Translations under genes and position numbers: made by a program
The notes under the pieces: model-generated
Seen by the model: the letters and a program-made list of their open reading frames with translations, nothing else
The model's database searches: none
What the model was told of the DNA's origin: nothing
Assembly: GCF_001570625.1 (NCBI RefSeq)
Contig: NZ_BBQT01000016.1
Coordinates: 1 to 64,000, forward strand
DNA from: Syntrophomonas wolfei subsp. methylbutyratica
GTDB lineage: Bacteria > Bacillota > Syntrophomonadia > Syntrophomonadales > Syntrophomonadaceae
Direction: 5' to 3'
Length of the DNA stretch: 64,000 bases
Part shown: in pieces, positions 25,651 to 34,397 of the stretch
Position numbering within the stretch: the first letter of the stretch is position 1
Layout of the letters: each line of letters begins with the position of its first letter

Positions 25651-26492
25651 CAGCCAAGAACCCTATGCAGTTGAAAGCCTATATAAAAAAGATGGCCGCC
25701 GAAAAAAACATTTCCGCCCAGCTTGTCATGCAGAACTACATGTTGGAACGATTATTGGAACGTATTTCCGTATCCCAATATCAATCCAATCTGATTTTAA
25801 AAGGCGGCTTTTTGATTTCAGCCATTGTCGGACTGGACACCAGGGCGACGATGGATCTGGATACCACCATCAGAGGCTTTGATGTTACCCATGATACGGT
25901 CAGGAGAATCTTTGAGGAAATCGGCGCTACTCCCATTGAGGATAATGTCAAATTTGAAGTGCTGAATACGTCCGATATACGGGAAGGTGATGATTATCCG
26001 GGGATCAGAGTAGCGATGAAGGCCAATTATCCGCCGCTGGCCGTTCCCCTTTCCGTGGACGTTACCACCGGAGACAAAATCACGCCCAGAGCAATAGAAT
26101 ACTCTTTCAAGCTTTTATTTGATGACAGAACGATCAAAATCATGGCTTACAATTTGGAAACGGTGCTGGCCGAAAAGCTGGAAACCATAGTGACCCGTGG
26201 AATTGCCAATACCAGGCCGAGAGATTTTTATGACATTTACATTCTGTATCAGCTCAGAGGCCATGAATGCGACAGGTCAGTATTAAAAAGCGCATTGACG
26301 GAAACCGCGTCCCGACGCAAAAGCCTTGCCGTCATGTCAAATTATAAGGCTGTTCTGAATAACATCTCAGAAAGTGAACAAATGAAAGGGTTTTGGCGGA
26401 AATACCAAACAGACTTTGATTATGCGAAGGACATTGATTTTACGGATATCTGCCATTTGATTGTTCAAATTTTCGCTGAAATTGGTTTTTGA
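25647..26492 (+). CDS. abiEii: AbiEii-type nucleotidyltransferase toxin
   Basis: 281 residues of the AbiEii/AbiGii nucleotidyltransferase family. The nucleotidyltransferase motifs are intact: LKGGF (51-55), TMDLDTT with the acidic pair at 70 and 72, and the C-terminal KLETIVTRGIANTRPRDFYDIY. The family inhibits growth as the toxin of a type IV system, with AbiEi as the antitoxin. The protein looks complete. Base composition is less GC-rich than the conjugation genes to the left, so the pair may be a separate cargo acquisition. Confidence 0.9.
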   Translation: MTAKNPMQLKAYIKKMAAEKNISAQLVMQNYMLERLLERISVSQYQSNLILKGGFLISAIVGLDTRATMDLDTTIRGFDVTHDTVRRIFEEIGATPIEDNVKFEVLNTSDIREGDDYPGIRVAMKANYPPLAVPLSVDVTTGDKITPRAIEYSFKLLFDDRTIKIMAYNLETVLAEKLETIVTRGIANTRPRDFYDIYILYQLRGHECDRSVLKSALTETASRRKSLAVMSNYKAVLNNISESEQMKGFWRKYQTDFDYAKDIDFTDICHLIVQIFAEIGF

Positions 26493-26730
26493 AAATATAC
26501 AATAAAACTCTATCCTTATGATATTTTGAGTTTGTTTGTATTTCTTGAATCCCTTGTAGGCACTGAGAGATCAGCGTCTTTTTATAGTACTAAAACTAAT
26601 AAATGCGCTTTATCGCTGCTTTATTCATTGATTCGAGCAAAGAACTATAATATGATTAGATTGTCATTATTAAGGAAAAAAGACTAAAACCACCTTTAAG
26701 AAAGAATTTGGCTGAATTGCGACTTTGCAT

Positions 26731-26884
26731 AAGTTAATCGGAAAGCCGGTATATCTTACAAAAACGGCGAGGGGGATCTTGGGGTTATGGATATCGGGGG
26801 TATGAGTTTTGTTATACCAAGAAGGATGTTCCTTCAGCTATTGCGGATTACGTTTTAAACAAGTTAGACAATTACATGAGATAA
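26731..26884 (+). pseudogene. Phd/YefM-like antitoxin remnant in a gene-free gap
   Basis: The gap 26493-27042 contains no intact gene. At 26731 a frame reads KLIGKPVYLTKNGEGDL then GVMDI, resembling the core of Phd/YefM antitoxins (xPVYLTKNGxGDLVVM). A shift at the G run 26796-26800 leads to YEFCYTKKDVPSAIADYVL and a stop at 26884. No start codon or ribosome site is visible and no toxin follows. The assignment rests on one short motif. Confidence 0.3.
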
Positions 26885-27042
26885 TTAGAAGGTATGTATC
26901 TGGACTTATTAAAATAGCTGATATATTATTCATCTCAGTGTTCAACATGCTGGGCAAACAAGATATAAGGCTAATAATGTGAAGTCAAGATATGTGCTGA
27001 GATGTTTAGAAAGGCACCAATTTGGAGGGATAAACTATATAT

Positions 27043-27300
27043 ATGGGCAATTTATCCAAGCTTTCTAATATTGGTAAGGTCATCGAACAGCAACTCTATG
27101 AAGTAGGGATTACAACCTATGAACAATTAGAAAAATCAGGAAGTAAACAGGCTTGGCTAAAGATAAAATCGATTGATCCTTCCGCTTGTATTCATAGGTT
27201 GTATGCATTGGAGGGAGCTATTCAGGGTATTAAGAAAAGCCAGCTTCCAGCAGAGACAAAAGCAGAGTTGAAGGAGTTCTATAACTCGTTCAAGGGATAA
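27043..27300 (+). CDS. TfoX C-terminal-domain protein
   Basis: 85 residues with GGAGGG upstream. It fits the TfoX/Sxy C-terminal domain, a helix-hairpin-helix-like fold: LSNIGKVIEQQLYEVGITTYEQL, then KSIDPSACIHRLYALEGAIQG and a final helix. Stand-alone versions of this domain are common in Firmicutes; their role is unclear and need not involve competence. It has no partner genes nearby and marks the return to non-element DNA. Confidence 0.85.
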   Translation: MGNLSKLSNIGKVIEQQLYEVGITTYEQLEKSGSKQAWLKIKSIDPSACIHRLYALEGAIQGIKKSQLPAETKAELKEFYNSFKG

Positions 27301-27422
27301 AGTTCAATTTGCCGATGAGGCTATTAGCATGAGGGTATTTTTAAAGTTCAAGCTTCCTATTATCCATATTTGGTACTGCGTAGTCTGTTATAATTGTGCA
27401 GCAAGGAATTTTCACACCAAGG

Positions 27423-27599
27423 TCAACTTGCTGAATAGGCTTTTATCGCTGTAATAATAGCTAGGATGCAAAATATTGCACCTAAAATCCAACCAGTTAA
27501 TGGAGCGAAGGTAAAAACTGTTTTGGCTGTTTGCCCGAAAATGAGTGATGCACTCATAAGCAAACAAAATAAAACGGTCCATTTTTGATATTTACTCAA
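27423..27599 (-). CDS. Small membrane protein, two helices (58 aa)
   Basis: 58 residues from a TTG at 27599, preceded by TTGGAGG. Two hydrophobic segments (WTVLFCLLMSASLIFG and GWILGAIFCILAIITAI) are joined by a short polar loop. No family recognised. The next gene upstream on the same strand is also a two-helix protein with a similar upstream stretch (AATTGGAGGC versus TTGTTGGAGGC), so the two may be co-expressed or distantly duplicated. Confidence 0.5.
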   Translation of the reverse strand: MSKYQKWTVLFCLLMSASLIFGQTAKTVFTFAPLTGWILGAIFCILAIITAIKAYSAS

Positions 27600-27671
27600 A
27601 CGTAAGGCCTCCAATTATTGTTTATTATTGGTAATGGCAAGGTAATGGCAATGGCAAAATGAGTCACTAAG

Positions 27672-27878
27672 TTAAAGATCAAACATCTTTATGCCAATTA
27701 AAAAACCGATTGCTCCTCCTATTAACCAAATAATAAAGAATGTTATCAAATGTTCAATATCAATATGGCCGGCGATTAAATATTTCCCAATTCCATACAA
27801 CACAATTCCCAATAAACCGCCTAAGGCCATAAATAAAAATCTTTTAAGGTTATTATTTGATTTTGCGGATTTCTTCAT
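27672..27878 (-). CDS. Small membrane protein, two helices (68 aa)
   Basis: 68 residues from the ATG at 27878; GGAGG lies a little far upstream (14 bases), and a TTG at 27902 would extend the frame. A basic N-terminus (KKSAKSNNNLKR) precedes a helix (FLFMALGGLLGIVLYGIG) and a second helix (LITFFIIWLIGGAIGFLIG). No family recognised. It is followed 72 bp later on the same strand by the 58-residue membrane protein. Confidence 0.5.
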   Translation of the reverse strand: MKKSAKSNNNLKRFLFMALGGLLGIVLYGIGKYLIAGHIDIEHLITFFIIWLIGGAIGFLIGIKMFDL

Positions 27879-27994
27879 AGAGAAATTGGTTGCCTCCAAC
27901 AATTATTATTTGTGGTTATATTATACATCAAAGTTGATGGAGAAGAATTGTATGACGTATTCCAAGTAAACTGTGCAGTAATGTAGAAGTGTAG

Positions 27995-28016
27995 GGAACG
28001 ACCCCTGTGTCGTTCC
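27995..28016. repeat. Palindromic hairpin repeat
   Basis: GGAACGAC and GTCGTTCC form a perfect 8-bp stem with a 6-nt loop, without a T tract. It stands alone in the 270-bp gap between the small membrane genes and the three-gene operon. It looks like a short dispersed palindromic repeat; no other copy is in this window. Confidence 0.45.
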
Positions 28017-28174
28017 GAATCAGTGACGGTGATTTTATGGATTTACCGCAACGCAAATGACGGGGGCAACTACCAGTATTGAGATTTCCATTTTAAGCGT
28101 GGTGCATTTAGATTAAGCAGGGCTATAAATCGGTTTTTGCTCTTTTTTCCCATAATATCCCTCCCCTGGTCGCT

Positions 28175-28780
28175 TCAGCCAGTAATATAATACGGATTGG
28201 CAGTATCAAGAACGCTCCATAAATAACTCTGATGAAGCTTTTCCAAATCAATGGCCCTGGTGGAGGGGGGCTTGGGATTCAGCCTGTTCTCAATATCATT
28301 AATCTGCGCGATGATATAATAGTCCCCATTTTCAGGCAGTATCAGCTTAAAACTATCCTGGGCCAAAACTCTTTGACCCGGGTCAACAGTGCCGAAGTCG
28401 GAGAGCAGGTTGCCCTGGTATGTCCTGACCTCCTGCCAGTGAGCGGTAAAAGGCAAGTAGTCTTTTTCCACATAATACAGACAGGCAATTCGGTTGCTTT
28501 TAGGTGTGCTGGCATTATTAGATGCTGCTATTCTGACATTTAACTCCACCCCGGTGGTGAACCTGCGGGCTCTGAGCGCCCAACTGCTGTATCCTTCCTT
28601 AATGCTGGAGGAATCTGCCGGGTGGGCAAGAATGCACGGGGCATTAAAATTATACCATTCCGGCAAACCATGCATATGTTTGTAACAACTATCGGTTTTA
28701 TGCATATAAAGGTCATCAGGAAGTTCTTCATTAGAATAAAATGTCATACCCATATTAGTCATTACTTCCCACCTGCACAT
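28175..28780 (-). CDS. Unknown protein, short paralogue (201 aa)
   Basis: 201 residues, third gene of a tight operon; its start overlaps the previous gene by 19 bp. It shares a domain with the upstream 347-residue protein: LPDDLYMHKT near the N-terminus, ASNNASTPKSNRIACLY, a W-Q-E-V-R segment, PENGDYYIIAQINDIENRLNPKPP and an LWSVLDTANPYYI end. The equivalent segments upstream are ARNNASEPRRRRVAQLY and IAQINDLSNQLNPKP. The fold appears beta-rich, possibly immunoglobulin-like. No signal peptide, membrane segment or enzymatic motif is seen. A later ATG (codon 7 or 10) may be the true start. Confidence 0.65.
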   Translation of the reverse strand: MCRWEVMTNMGMTFYSNEELPDDLYMHKTDSCYKHMHGLPEWYNFNAPCILAHPADSSSIKEGYSSWALRARRFTTGVELNVRIAASNNASTPKSNRIACLYYVEKDYLPFTAHWQEVRTYQGNLLSDFGTVDPGQRVLAQDSFKLILPENGDYYIIAQINDIENRLNPKPPSTRAIDLEKLHQSYLWSVLDTANPYYITG

Positions 28781-29805
28781 AGTTTTAAAGAACGAAGGGC
28801 TATAAAGGGTTTTGCTTCTTCGATGTAGCCGGAATGAAACGCATCCAGACTGATGTCGCCGGCAATCAAGCCCATCTCCACCGCCCTCTGGATATCATTG
28901 CCGCTGGCCTGATAGCTGCTGGTAAAAGTCAGCTCGGCCTGCTCCGCCTTTTTCATATCATCGGTATAAATATACAGGGAAATATAGGCATTAAAACCAG
29001 GCTCCAAATAATAGCTTGAGCCAAAAAAACGTCCATCAGCAGTTACCTGGCTGCGAAACTGGATGGGCTTGCCCTTACTGTCCGCCGTGCTGCCTTTAAG
29101 CTCTACCTCTGTGCCCACACAGCCTTTGACATCAAGGGTTATTAAATAGGTTCCTCCGGCTTTGGGCGTGGAGGCGGTAGTCAATCTGGTGTCCATTTTA
29201 ACCACATACCCCTGAGCAGGGATAAGGCAGGTATTAGTGCTGGCCCACAGGGGATCGGCATTAAATGCTGCCATATCCAGAGGGGTGGACTGTTGTGGTT
29301 TAGGATTCAACTGGTTGCTTAAATCGTTGATCTGGGCAATCAGGGTATATCCGGAAGTAGCCGGCATCACATATGGAAATACAAAGGTTTCGGTTGCTAC
29401 CGCTACAGCCTGAGGAGCAACCGTAGCAAAGGGTGAAATATTGGAGCCGCTATCGGTGTAGATTTCTTTCCAGGAGTGGGGCCACATAATCAAATCCAGT
29501 TCTGCCGCATACAATTGCGCAACCCTCCTCCGCCTTGGTTCTGAGGCATTATTCCTGGCTCGCACATAAATATAGTTATCCTGACGCGACTGCAGAGAAA
29601 CACCCGAGCTGTCGGTGGCATAGTTTTCACTGAGCTTTTGGATATCAGGCAGCGGTACGTTTCCTGCAATCCAGATATCCGGTGCCGTATTGAGAGCAGG
29701 GCTCGTCCATCTGCGTAAATAGAGGTCATCCGGCAGCGTCCCGGGCTTCTCTGCCCGGTAGCGCTCCTGGGCAGTCATGATCTCCTTCAACTCAAGCAAA
29801 GACAT
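28762..29805 (-). CDS. Unknown protein, long paralogue (347 aa)
   Basis: 347 residues, second gene of the operon, overlapping the 958-residue gene by 14 bp. Residues 1-190 form the domain shared with the 201-residue downstream protein (LPDDLYLRRW, ARNNASEPRRRRVAQLY, IAQINDLSNQLNPKP, ending in LWASTNTCLIP). Residues about 200-310 add a second beta-rich domain (GGTYLITLDVKG, VELKGSTAD, FRSQVTADGRFFGSSYYLEPG) that looks like a carbohydrate-binding or Ig-type sandwich. There is no signal peptide, so it may stay in the cytoplasm or leave by a non-Sec route. No family recognised. Confidence 0.65.
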   Translation of the reverse strand: MSLLELKEIMTAQERYRAEKPGTLPDDLYLRRWTSPALNTAPDIWIAGNVPLPDIQKLSENYATDSSGVSLQSRQDNYIYVRARNNASEPRRRRVAQLYAAELDLIMWPHSWKEIYTDSGSNISPFATVAPQAVAVATETFVFPYVMPATSGYTLIAQINDLSNQLNPKPQQSTPLDMAAFNADPLWASTNTCLIPAQGYVVKMDTRLTTASTPKAGGTYLITLDVKGCVGTEVELKGSTADSKGKPIQFRSQVTADGRFFGSSYYLEPGFNAYISLYIYTDDMKKAEQAELTFTSSYQASGNDIQRAVEMGLIAGDISLDAFHSGYIEEAKPFIALRSLKLCAGGK

Positions 29806-32668
29806 AAGGCATATCTCCCTGTAATGCTAGCTGAGGCTTGGGCTCTTTAACTGCCATTACTGCGTAGACCACAGTCACTGCAGCTCCGCAAATATAAGAA
29901 ACTGCTCTCAGACCGAAACATAGATTGGGCTTTGTTTTTTCCGCCAGATTGCCAAATTTGCATGTCGAGGCCAATCCCGGCACTACCGACCCAATAACCA
30001 CAAAAGCTTTGGTTAAGTCACTTTTGGGTTTGGGGTTTATCAGTTCCGCAATAAAATACCAGGTGCCAACACATATGGATACGACACCCATGATGCCATC
30101 CAATATGGCGGATATATACTTATACTTATCCACATCAAAATCCTGGCTTTCCTCGGAACTATCCATCTCTTCCGGCCCTACCGGAAGTGGTCGGTCAAAA
30201 AAGCGGGCTATATACAGTCCGGCATCCACCGCCAGACATAATATGCCCACGATTAATACCCCTAATACGGCCTCCGAACTGGCAGCAGCACTCAGATCGG
30301 TTGAAAATCCCAGCCACAATGAACCGGCAGCAATAGTTGAAAATGCTAATATCCCAAATAAGAGTTTGGATATTTCGTAGACTTCAAAACATTCCAGAAC
30401 CGCACCTAATACATAGAATATACCGGCACAAACAGCACTGATGATATAAGCGGCTTTAGCGGATACAGAATTGCTCTGCCTATCCCGGGATAGTTCTATT
30501 GCAAAAGGTGCCTGACCTCCGGAAATAATTTTGTATATCACGGTAATGGGAACAGCCAGCAATAGAGTGCCCACATTTAAAATGGTCATTTCCTGGTGGC
30601 ACAGGCTATAAAAAAGCTCGCTCAGGAAGGGGATTTTAATCTTTGTATTCAGGCAAATGCTAAGCAGACTCAGCAATTCCTCGATTCCGTCTATAATAGT
30701 TAAAACTACGGCTTCGGTGGCGGAAAGAACTGCTTCTACCAGTGCTTCCACCATTTCTACCATACCGCATAATATATTTTGCAGAACCAATTCATTGGCT
30801 ATTGCTTTTTCGAAATAATCCTGCGCTTTTTGCAGACTGGTGCCGGTAGAACTGGTGACTTCCTGCATTTTTAATAACAGGCGGTCTAAAATGTCCATAT
30901 TGATGTTTTCGAGCTGACCATCATCAGTCAGGCCGGTCTGGTTGCCGTTAGCCATTAATTTGCTATGTACGATATTATTGGACGAACCTACCAGATAGGG
31001 GTCGTCAGGACTCCTTTCCTCCGGCCCCTGGCGGATATTTATGGATGGGTCGAGTTTAGCCTTTATGGTGGCAAAAGCATCCTGCACTTCCTTTTCAGCA
31101 GTCTTGAACCGGGCTTGTACCTTGCCGCGATTCTCTTTCATAACCACAGACATCCGGCGGAAAGTATCGTTTAACACCTGAGCAAGAAACTCCTGGGTTT
31201 TAAGGATGTCTTGCCAGTTAAAAAGGATGCCCAGCCAGTGGACGATATCAACAAAAAAGGTTTTAATGGCGGTAAAAATAGACTCAGCCAGACTAACGAC
31301 TTCCTGTACCGTGTTGATAACAAAATTGCCTATCTTTGCAACTGCGTCTTCAACAAAATGAATGGTGGCGCTAACAGCCTCCTCCGCTGCATTTACCACG
31401 ATTTTGGTTACCTTTACGATACCATCGGCAATAGCCCGAAACATATCTTTGAAGAAAGAAAAAAAGCCGTTTTCGGATTCCAAACATGCATTATTATATT
31501 CTTCCGCACTCAGGGTTCTGAAAAGCACATCATTATCCGTAAATACAATTTCGAAACTCCCGATAGCCCGAGGATTGGGAATACGATTCAACATCATGGT
31601 GGGGTCACTGTTATAGCAGCAAATGTCCCGGGGTGAATTATGGGCAATCAGCGAATTGCTGATCTGCATTTTCCGATCCGGCAGGCTGGCGTTGAGGACA
31701 CGATGCATGGCATCGGCCACATGGTTTAGGACTTGCTCTTGCCGGTATTCCTGGGCAATCAAATAGGAACCGTCATCTTTCCTGGCTTCCAGGAGAGATT
31801 GGGCCGTAATATTAGAAAGCCTCTCCTTATGCTTTTCATTCTGTTTGATTACATAGTGGTTATCATCATTTGCTCCGGCTATTTTAAAAACGATATCAGC
31901 CGAGTTCAGAGAGGTCGCCGATTGAACTATATGCAGTTTGCCCATCATATCTGTTTGCGCTGTAATTTTATGGTCGGGGCTCACCTTGTAGATACGGTCA
32001 TTTACGGACAGTTCCTTGTATTCGGGAGTCCACAGCTCCAGATCCAGACCCGGGCAGGGGTTTCCTTCCTCGGTAAAAAAGGTGATTTCACTGGCATAGG
32101 CATTATATTCATATATTTTTTGATTAGCCGACTTAACCATAATACTTCCGCTGTCCCATTGTTCCGAATCACTGTTGTAGCGGATATGCTCAATTCCGTT
32201 GTTGGTGGCAACAAAACCAAAATTAACGCTATCATCGGCGGGAGCACATTCTTTCATAAGTACCAGGTTTAACTCATGTTTATTACATTTATCCAGGGAA
32301 AAAGCCGTGAGATTCCGGGCTATGGGAAGAAAAGCCGAAGTCATATTTTCATCACGGTTTTCCAGATGGTATAGGATCCTATTGGCACTGGCGAAAACAT
32401 GCAGATGTTCTCCCACATAGGCCACCTTAAAATTATCGAAGCATCGAGGATCAACCTCGTTCAGCAAAGGATTCCAAAACAAGCGGTCATTCTCCTGGCG
32501 CAGACGGTACAATTTCCCATCATCCAGTAAAGCATACAATACCTTATCGCCATTTCCTGCAACCGTGGTATCCAGTTTTTTTACCTTGGGCCCGGTGGCA
32601 ATGGCCGCATAATTAATTTTAAAAGTATTGATATCGTAAGAAACTAAAGTATGGTCAGTGATGGTCAC
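29792..32668 (-). CDS. Large unknown protein: propeller-like head, helical bundle, membrane tail
   Basis: 958 residues from the GTG at 32668. The frame stays open to 32806, and its translation (FINTNL, LECAWWGETEDDLVF) continues the style of the protein, so the true start may be upstream or lost. Residues 1-260 contain repeated beta units (LYALLDDGKLYRL, HVFASANRILYHL, FGFVATNNGIEHI) suggesting a propeller. Residues about 410-520 are long amphipathic helices (VNAAEEAVSATIHFVEDAV to GILFNWQDILKTQEF). A second helical region follows near 600-680, then six or seven membrane helices from about 690 to 940. No enzymatic motif is seen. The layout could suit a pore-forming or membrane-remodelling protein; that is speculation. 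Confidence 0.65.
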   Translation of the reverse strand: MTITDHTLVSYDINTFKINYAAIATGPKVKKLDTTVAGNGDKVLYALLDDGKLYRLRQENDRLFWNPLLNEVDPRCFDNFKVAYVGEHLHVFASANRILYHLENRDENMTSAFLPIARNLTAFSLDKCNKHELNLVLMKECAPADDSVNFGFVATNNGIEHIRYNSDSEQWDSGSIMVKSANQKIYEYNAYASEITFFTEEGNPCPGLDLELWTPEYKELSVNDRIYKVSPDHKITAQTDMMGKLHIVQSATSLNSADIVFKIAGANDDNHYVIKQNEKHKERLSNITAQSLLEARKDDGSYLIAQEYRQEQVLNHVADAMHRVLNASLPDRKMQISNSLIAHNSPRDICCYNSDPTMMLNRIPNPRAIGSFEIVFTDNDVLFRTLSAEEYNNACLESENGFFSFFKDMFRAIADGIVKVTKIVVNAAEEAVSATIHFVEDAVAKIGNFVINTVQEVVSLAESIFTAIKTFFVDIVHWLGILFNWQDILKTQEFLAQVLNDTFRRMSVVMKENRGKVQARFKTAEKEVQDAFATIKAKLDPSINIRQGPEERSPDDPYLVGSSNNIVHSKLMANGNQTGLTDDGQLENINMDILDRLLLKMQEVTSSTGTSLQKAQDYFEKAIANELVLQNILCGMVEMVEALVEAVLSATEAVVLTIIDGIEELLSLLSICLNTKIKIPFLSELFYSLCHQEMTILNVGTLLLAVPITVIYKIISGGQAPFAIELSRDRQSNSVSAKAAYIISAVCAGIFYVLGAVLECFEVYEISKLLFGILAFSTIAAGSLWLGFSTDLSAAASSEAVLGVLIVGILCLAVDAGLYIARFFDRPLPVGPEEMDSSEESQDFDVDKYKYISAILDGIMGVVSICVGTWYFIAELINPKPKSDLTKAFVVIGSVVPGLASTCKFGNLAEKTKPNLCFGLRAVSYICGAAVTVVYAVMAVKEPKPQLALQGDMPYVFA

Positions 32669-32678
32669 GAATACGAGG

Positions 32679-33065
32679 TCATCTTCGGTTTCTCCCCACC
32701 AGGCACACTCCAGGGTATCTGTAGTCAGATTGGTATTGATAAACGGCGGGTTGGGGTTGCCTGCTGGGGGATGTGTGTTTACTTTCCTCTGTTTTAATCG
32801 CCTGTGTTATCCAGGATCGTAGAAGAACCTGGTACGGGATATCTTTATCCCGGGCAATTTTCTTTGCTGCTTCAATTTGGTCCTCACGTAAACGTAGGCT
32901 TATTATTCTTAATTGACTACGTTTCTTAATTCTTGCGGTTAGTTCAGGAGATAATTCTAATTGCTCTCCATCCTCTAGAGTATCCCAATAATCGGCAACG
33001 CTGTTATTTTCCAAAAATAAAGTTTCCTCATTTTCTGATTTAAAAGCCGGTAACTTCTTTTTCGT
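32679..33065 (-). CDS. BrnA/CopG-like ribbon-helix-helix antitoxin, damaged ends
   Basis: The core (RIISLRLREDQIEAAKKIARDKDIPYQVLLRSWITQAI) is a CopG/BrnA-type ribbon-helix-helix antitoxin. Upstream the frame continues as KKKLPAFKSENEET, typical of the family start, but the only codon at the right distance from the GAGGGGGG ribosome site is ACG at 33065; a TTG at 33014 is the other option. After ITQAIKTE the sequence to 32679 looks unnatural and overlaps the probable beginning of the 958-residue gene. I infer a lost ATG and perhaps a deletion removing the normal stop. A BrnT-like toxin remnant lies directly upstream. Confidence 0.55.
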   Translation of the reverse strand, partial: TKKKLPAFKSENEETLFLENNSVADYWDTLEDGEQLELSPELTARIKKRSQLRIISLRLREDQIEAAKKIARDKDIPYQVLLRSWITQAIKTEESKHTSPSRQPQPAVYQYQSDYRYPGVCLVGRNRR

Positions 33066-33067
33066 TT

Positions 33068-33300
33068 TTAACCCCCCTCTCTTTTATAGAGTCGGCGTTC
33101 TTTATCTTCCATGTCTCTTGCTGTTGCTATCCGTATTCGATTCTCATTAACATCATATATCACGAAAAGGCAACGGCCTTCTTCGCTTTGCCCAAGAACC
33201 AAATATCGGCCCATACGTAACTTTTTAACAAGATGTCTTCCGATAAATACCTCTTCAACTTCTTCGGGTTAATCAGCGGATTCAGTCCTTACCATTTAAT
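33068..33300 (-). pseudogene. BrnT-like toxin remnant
   Basis: On the minus strand, ending at 33068, one frame reads PEEVEEVFIGRHLVKKLRMGRY, LVLGQSEEGRCLFVIYD and ITARDM-like ATARDMEDKERRLYKR, the C-terminal two thirds of a BrnT RNase toxin. A stop precedes PEEVEEV, and the N-terminal part can only be traced in another frame (IKW, then LNPLIN), so the gene is broken. Losing the toxin while keeping most of the antitoxin is the usual decay route. Confidence 0.6.
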
Positions 33301-33332
33301 TCGTTCAAAGCCAACAACACCTTACAGTACGT

Positions 33333-33721
33333 TTACAAAGCTGGTACGAACTTGGCCAGCAGGTACAAAGTGCCTTGCTCGGCTATTACTCTATGTTTTA
33401 TACCTGCAGGTATAAGCGCCGCAGTTCCCGGTTGGTATGGAATTTCCTTATCCAGCATTATACATTTACCACTGCCATATATTACTTCATGCAATTCCCA
33501 TTTATCCTCATGAATATGCTCGCTTATTTCATGCCTGGCGTCAACTCTAACCAGGCGACATTGAATCTGCCCTCAGTTTCTTGCCCGCTTACCAGGTGTT
33601 TTAAACTAACCCCGGCATAACTGGGATGATCATTCCAAATTAATTTGTTTACATCAATCGATTTATCCAGATATTCGATTTTCCCTTTTTCAATTATCTC
33701 CATTAGATTATCTTTTTCCAT
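33333..33721 (-). pseudogene. Cupin-domain protein with one-base deletion
   Basis: Starting at ATG 33721 (GGGAGG upstream), the frame reads to LTPGMK and then hits TAA at about 33524. One extra A in the AAA run there restores MKISEHIHEDKWELHEVIYGSG and continues through PYQPGTAALIPAGIKHRVIA to a stop at 33333, a complete small cupin of about 130 residues with the HxH(x)nE and PAGxxH metal motifs. A single-base homopolymer deletion, real or a sequencing error, explains the break. No substrate can be assigned. Confidence 0.7.
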
Positions 33722-34019
33722 ATAAATGCCTCCCAAGTTAATTTGTCGGCTTGTTCGATAAAATTATAGTCCTTTAATTAGCCGCCCAGCCGACTGTATT
33801 AATCTCACGGCGGTATTCATGTTTTGTATTGTACGTTCTTGCTCTTTTTCATACGTTTAACTAATTGCACCAGGCTGCGAATAACACCAAATACAATGCC
33901 TTCTATGATGTACCATTACTTTGGTCTTTTTAAATATTCCCAACTCGTTTCCAGAATAAATGAGACAAACGGCATTACTTTGATTGGCAAAGAAATTGCC
34001 AGTTTAACATATGACATTT

Positions 34020-34382
34020 TTAGCCTTTTGGTTGCCCTATTTCTATTCTGGTTGCCTTCGGTAAACTTTTGTACACCAGTTCATAGGAGTGATCAATCAA
34101 GAACAGGATTTTATTTTCTTTTATGGAGCCGTCCAGAGTGACGGTATTCCAGTGTCGTTTGTTCATATAGTATCCTGGGGTAATCGCCGGGAATTCCTGC
34201 CGTAATGATTCCGCCATGAGAGGATCACATTTGAGATTAATCCTCAGTGGACTTATGTCCAATCTCACCATAGCGAACATCTTCCCCGCTACCCGGAAAA
34301 TCATCACATCCGGACCAAAGGGAAAGTCCTCCGTAGTACCTGCTTTTTGACGGCAATAAGATTGAATACTTTCTAGATCCAT
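34020..34382 (-). CDS. MmcQ/YjbR family protein
   Basis: 120 residues, the normal size for the MmcQ/YjbR (CyaY-like fold) family. Typical segments are YCRQKAGTTEDFPFGPDVMIFRVAGKMFA at the start, then LRINLKCDP, the GYYMNKRHWNTV block and the C-terminal SYELVYKSLPK. The biochemical role is unknown although the fold is linked with DNA binding. It ends 16 bp before the VOC gene start region on the same strand and may share its transcript. Confidence 0.88.
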   Translation of the reverse strand: MDLESIQSYCRQKAGTTEDFPFGPDVMIFRVAGKMFAMVRLDISPLRINLKCDPLMAESLRQEFPAITPGYYMNKRHWNTVTLDGSIKENKILFLIDHSYELVYKSLPKATRIEIGQPKG

Positions 34383-34397
34383 AACTACTTTTCCTCT

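Noticed and set aside
33737-34019. Possible small gene on the minus strand (VSFILETSWEYLK, then an in-frame TAA and WYIIEGIVFGVIRS)
   Set aside because: An internal stop, no clear start and no family; at most a decayed fragment.
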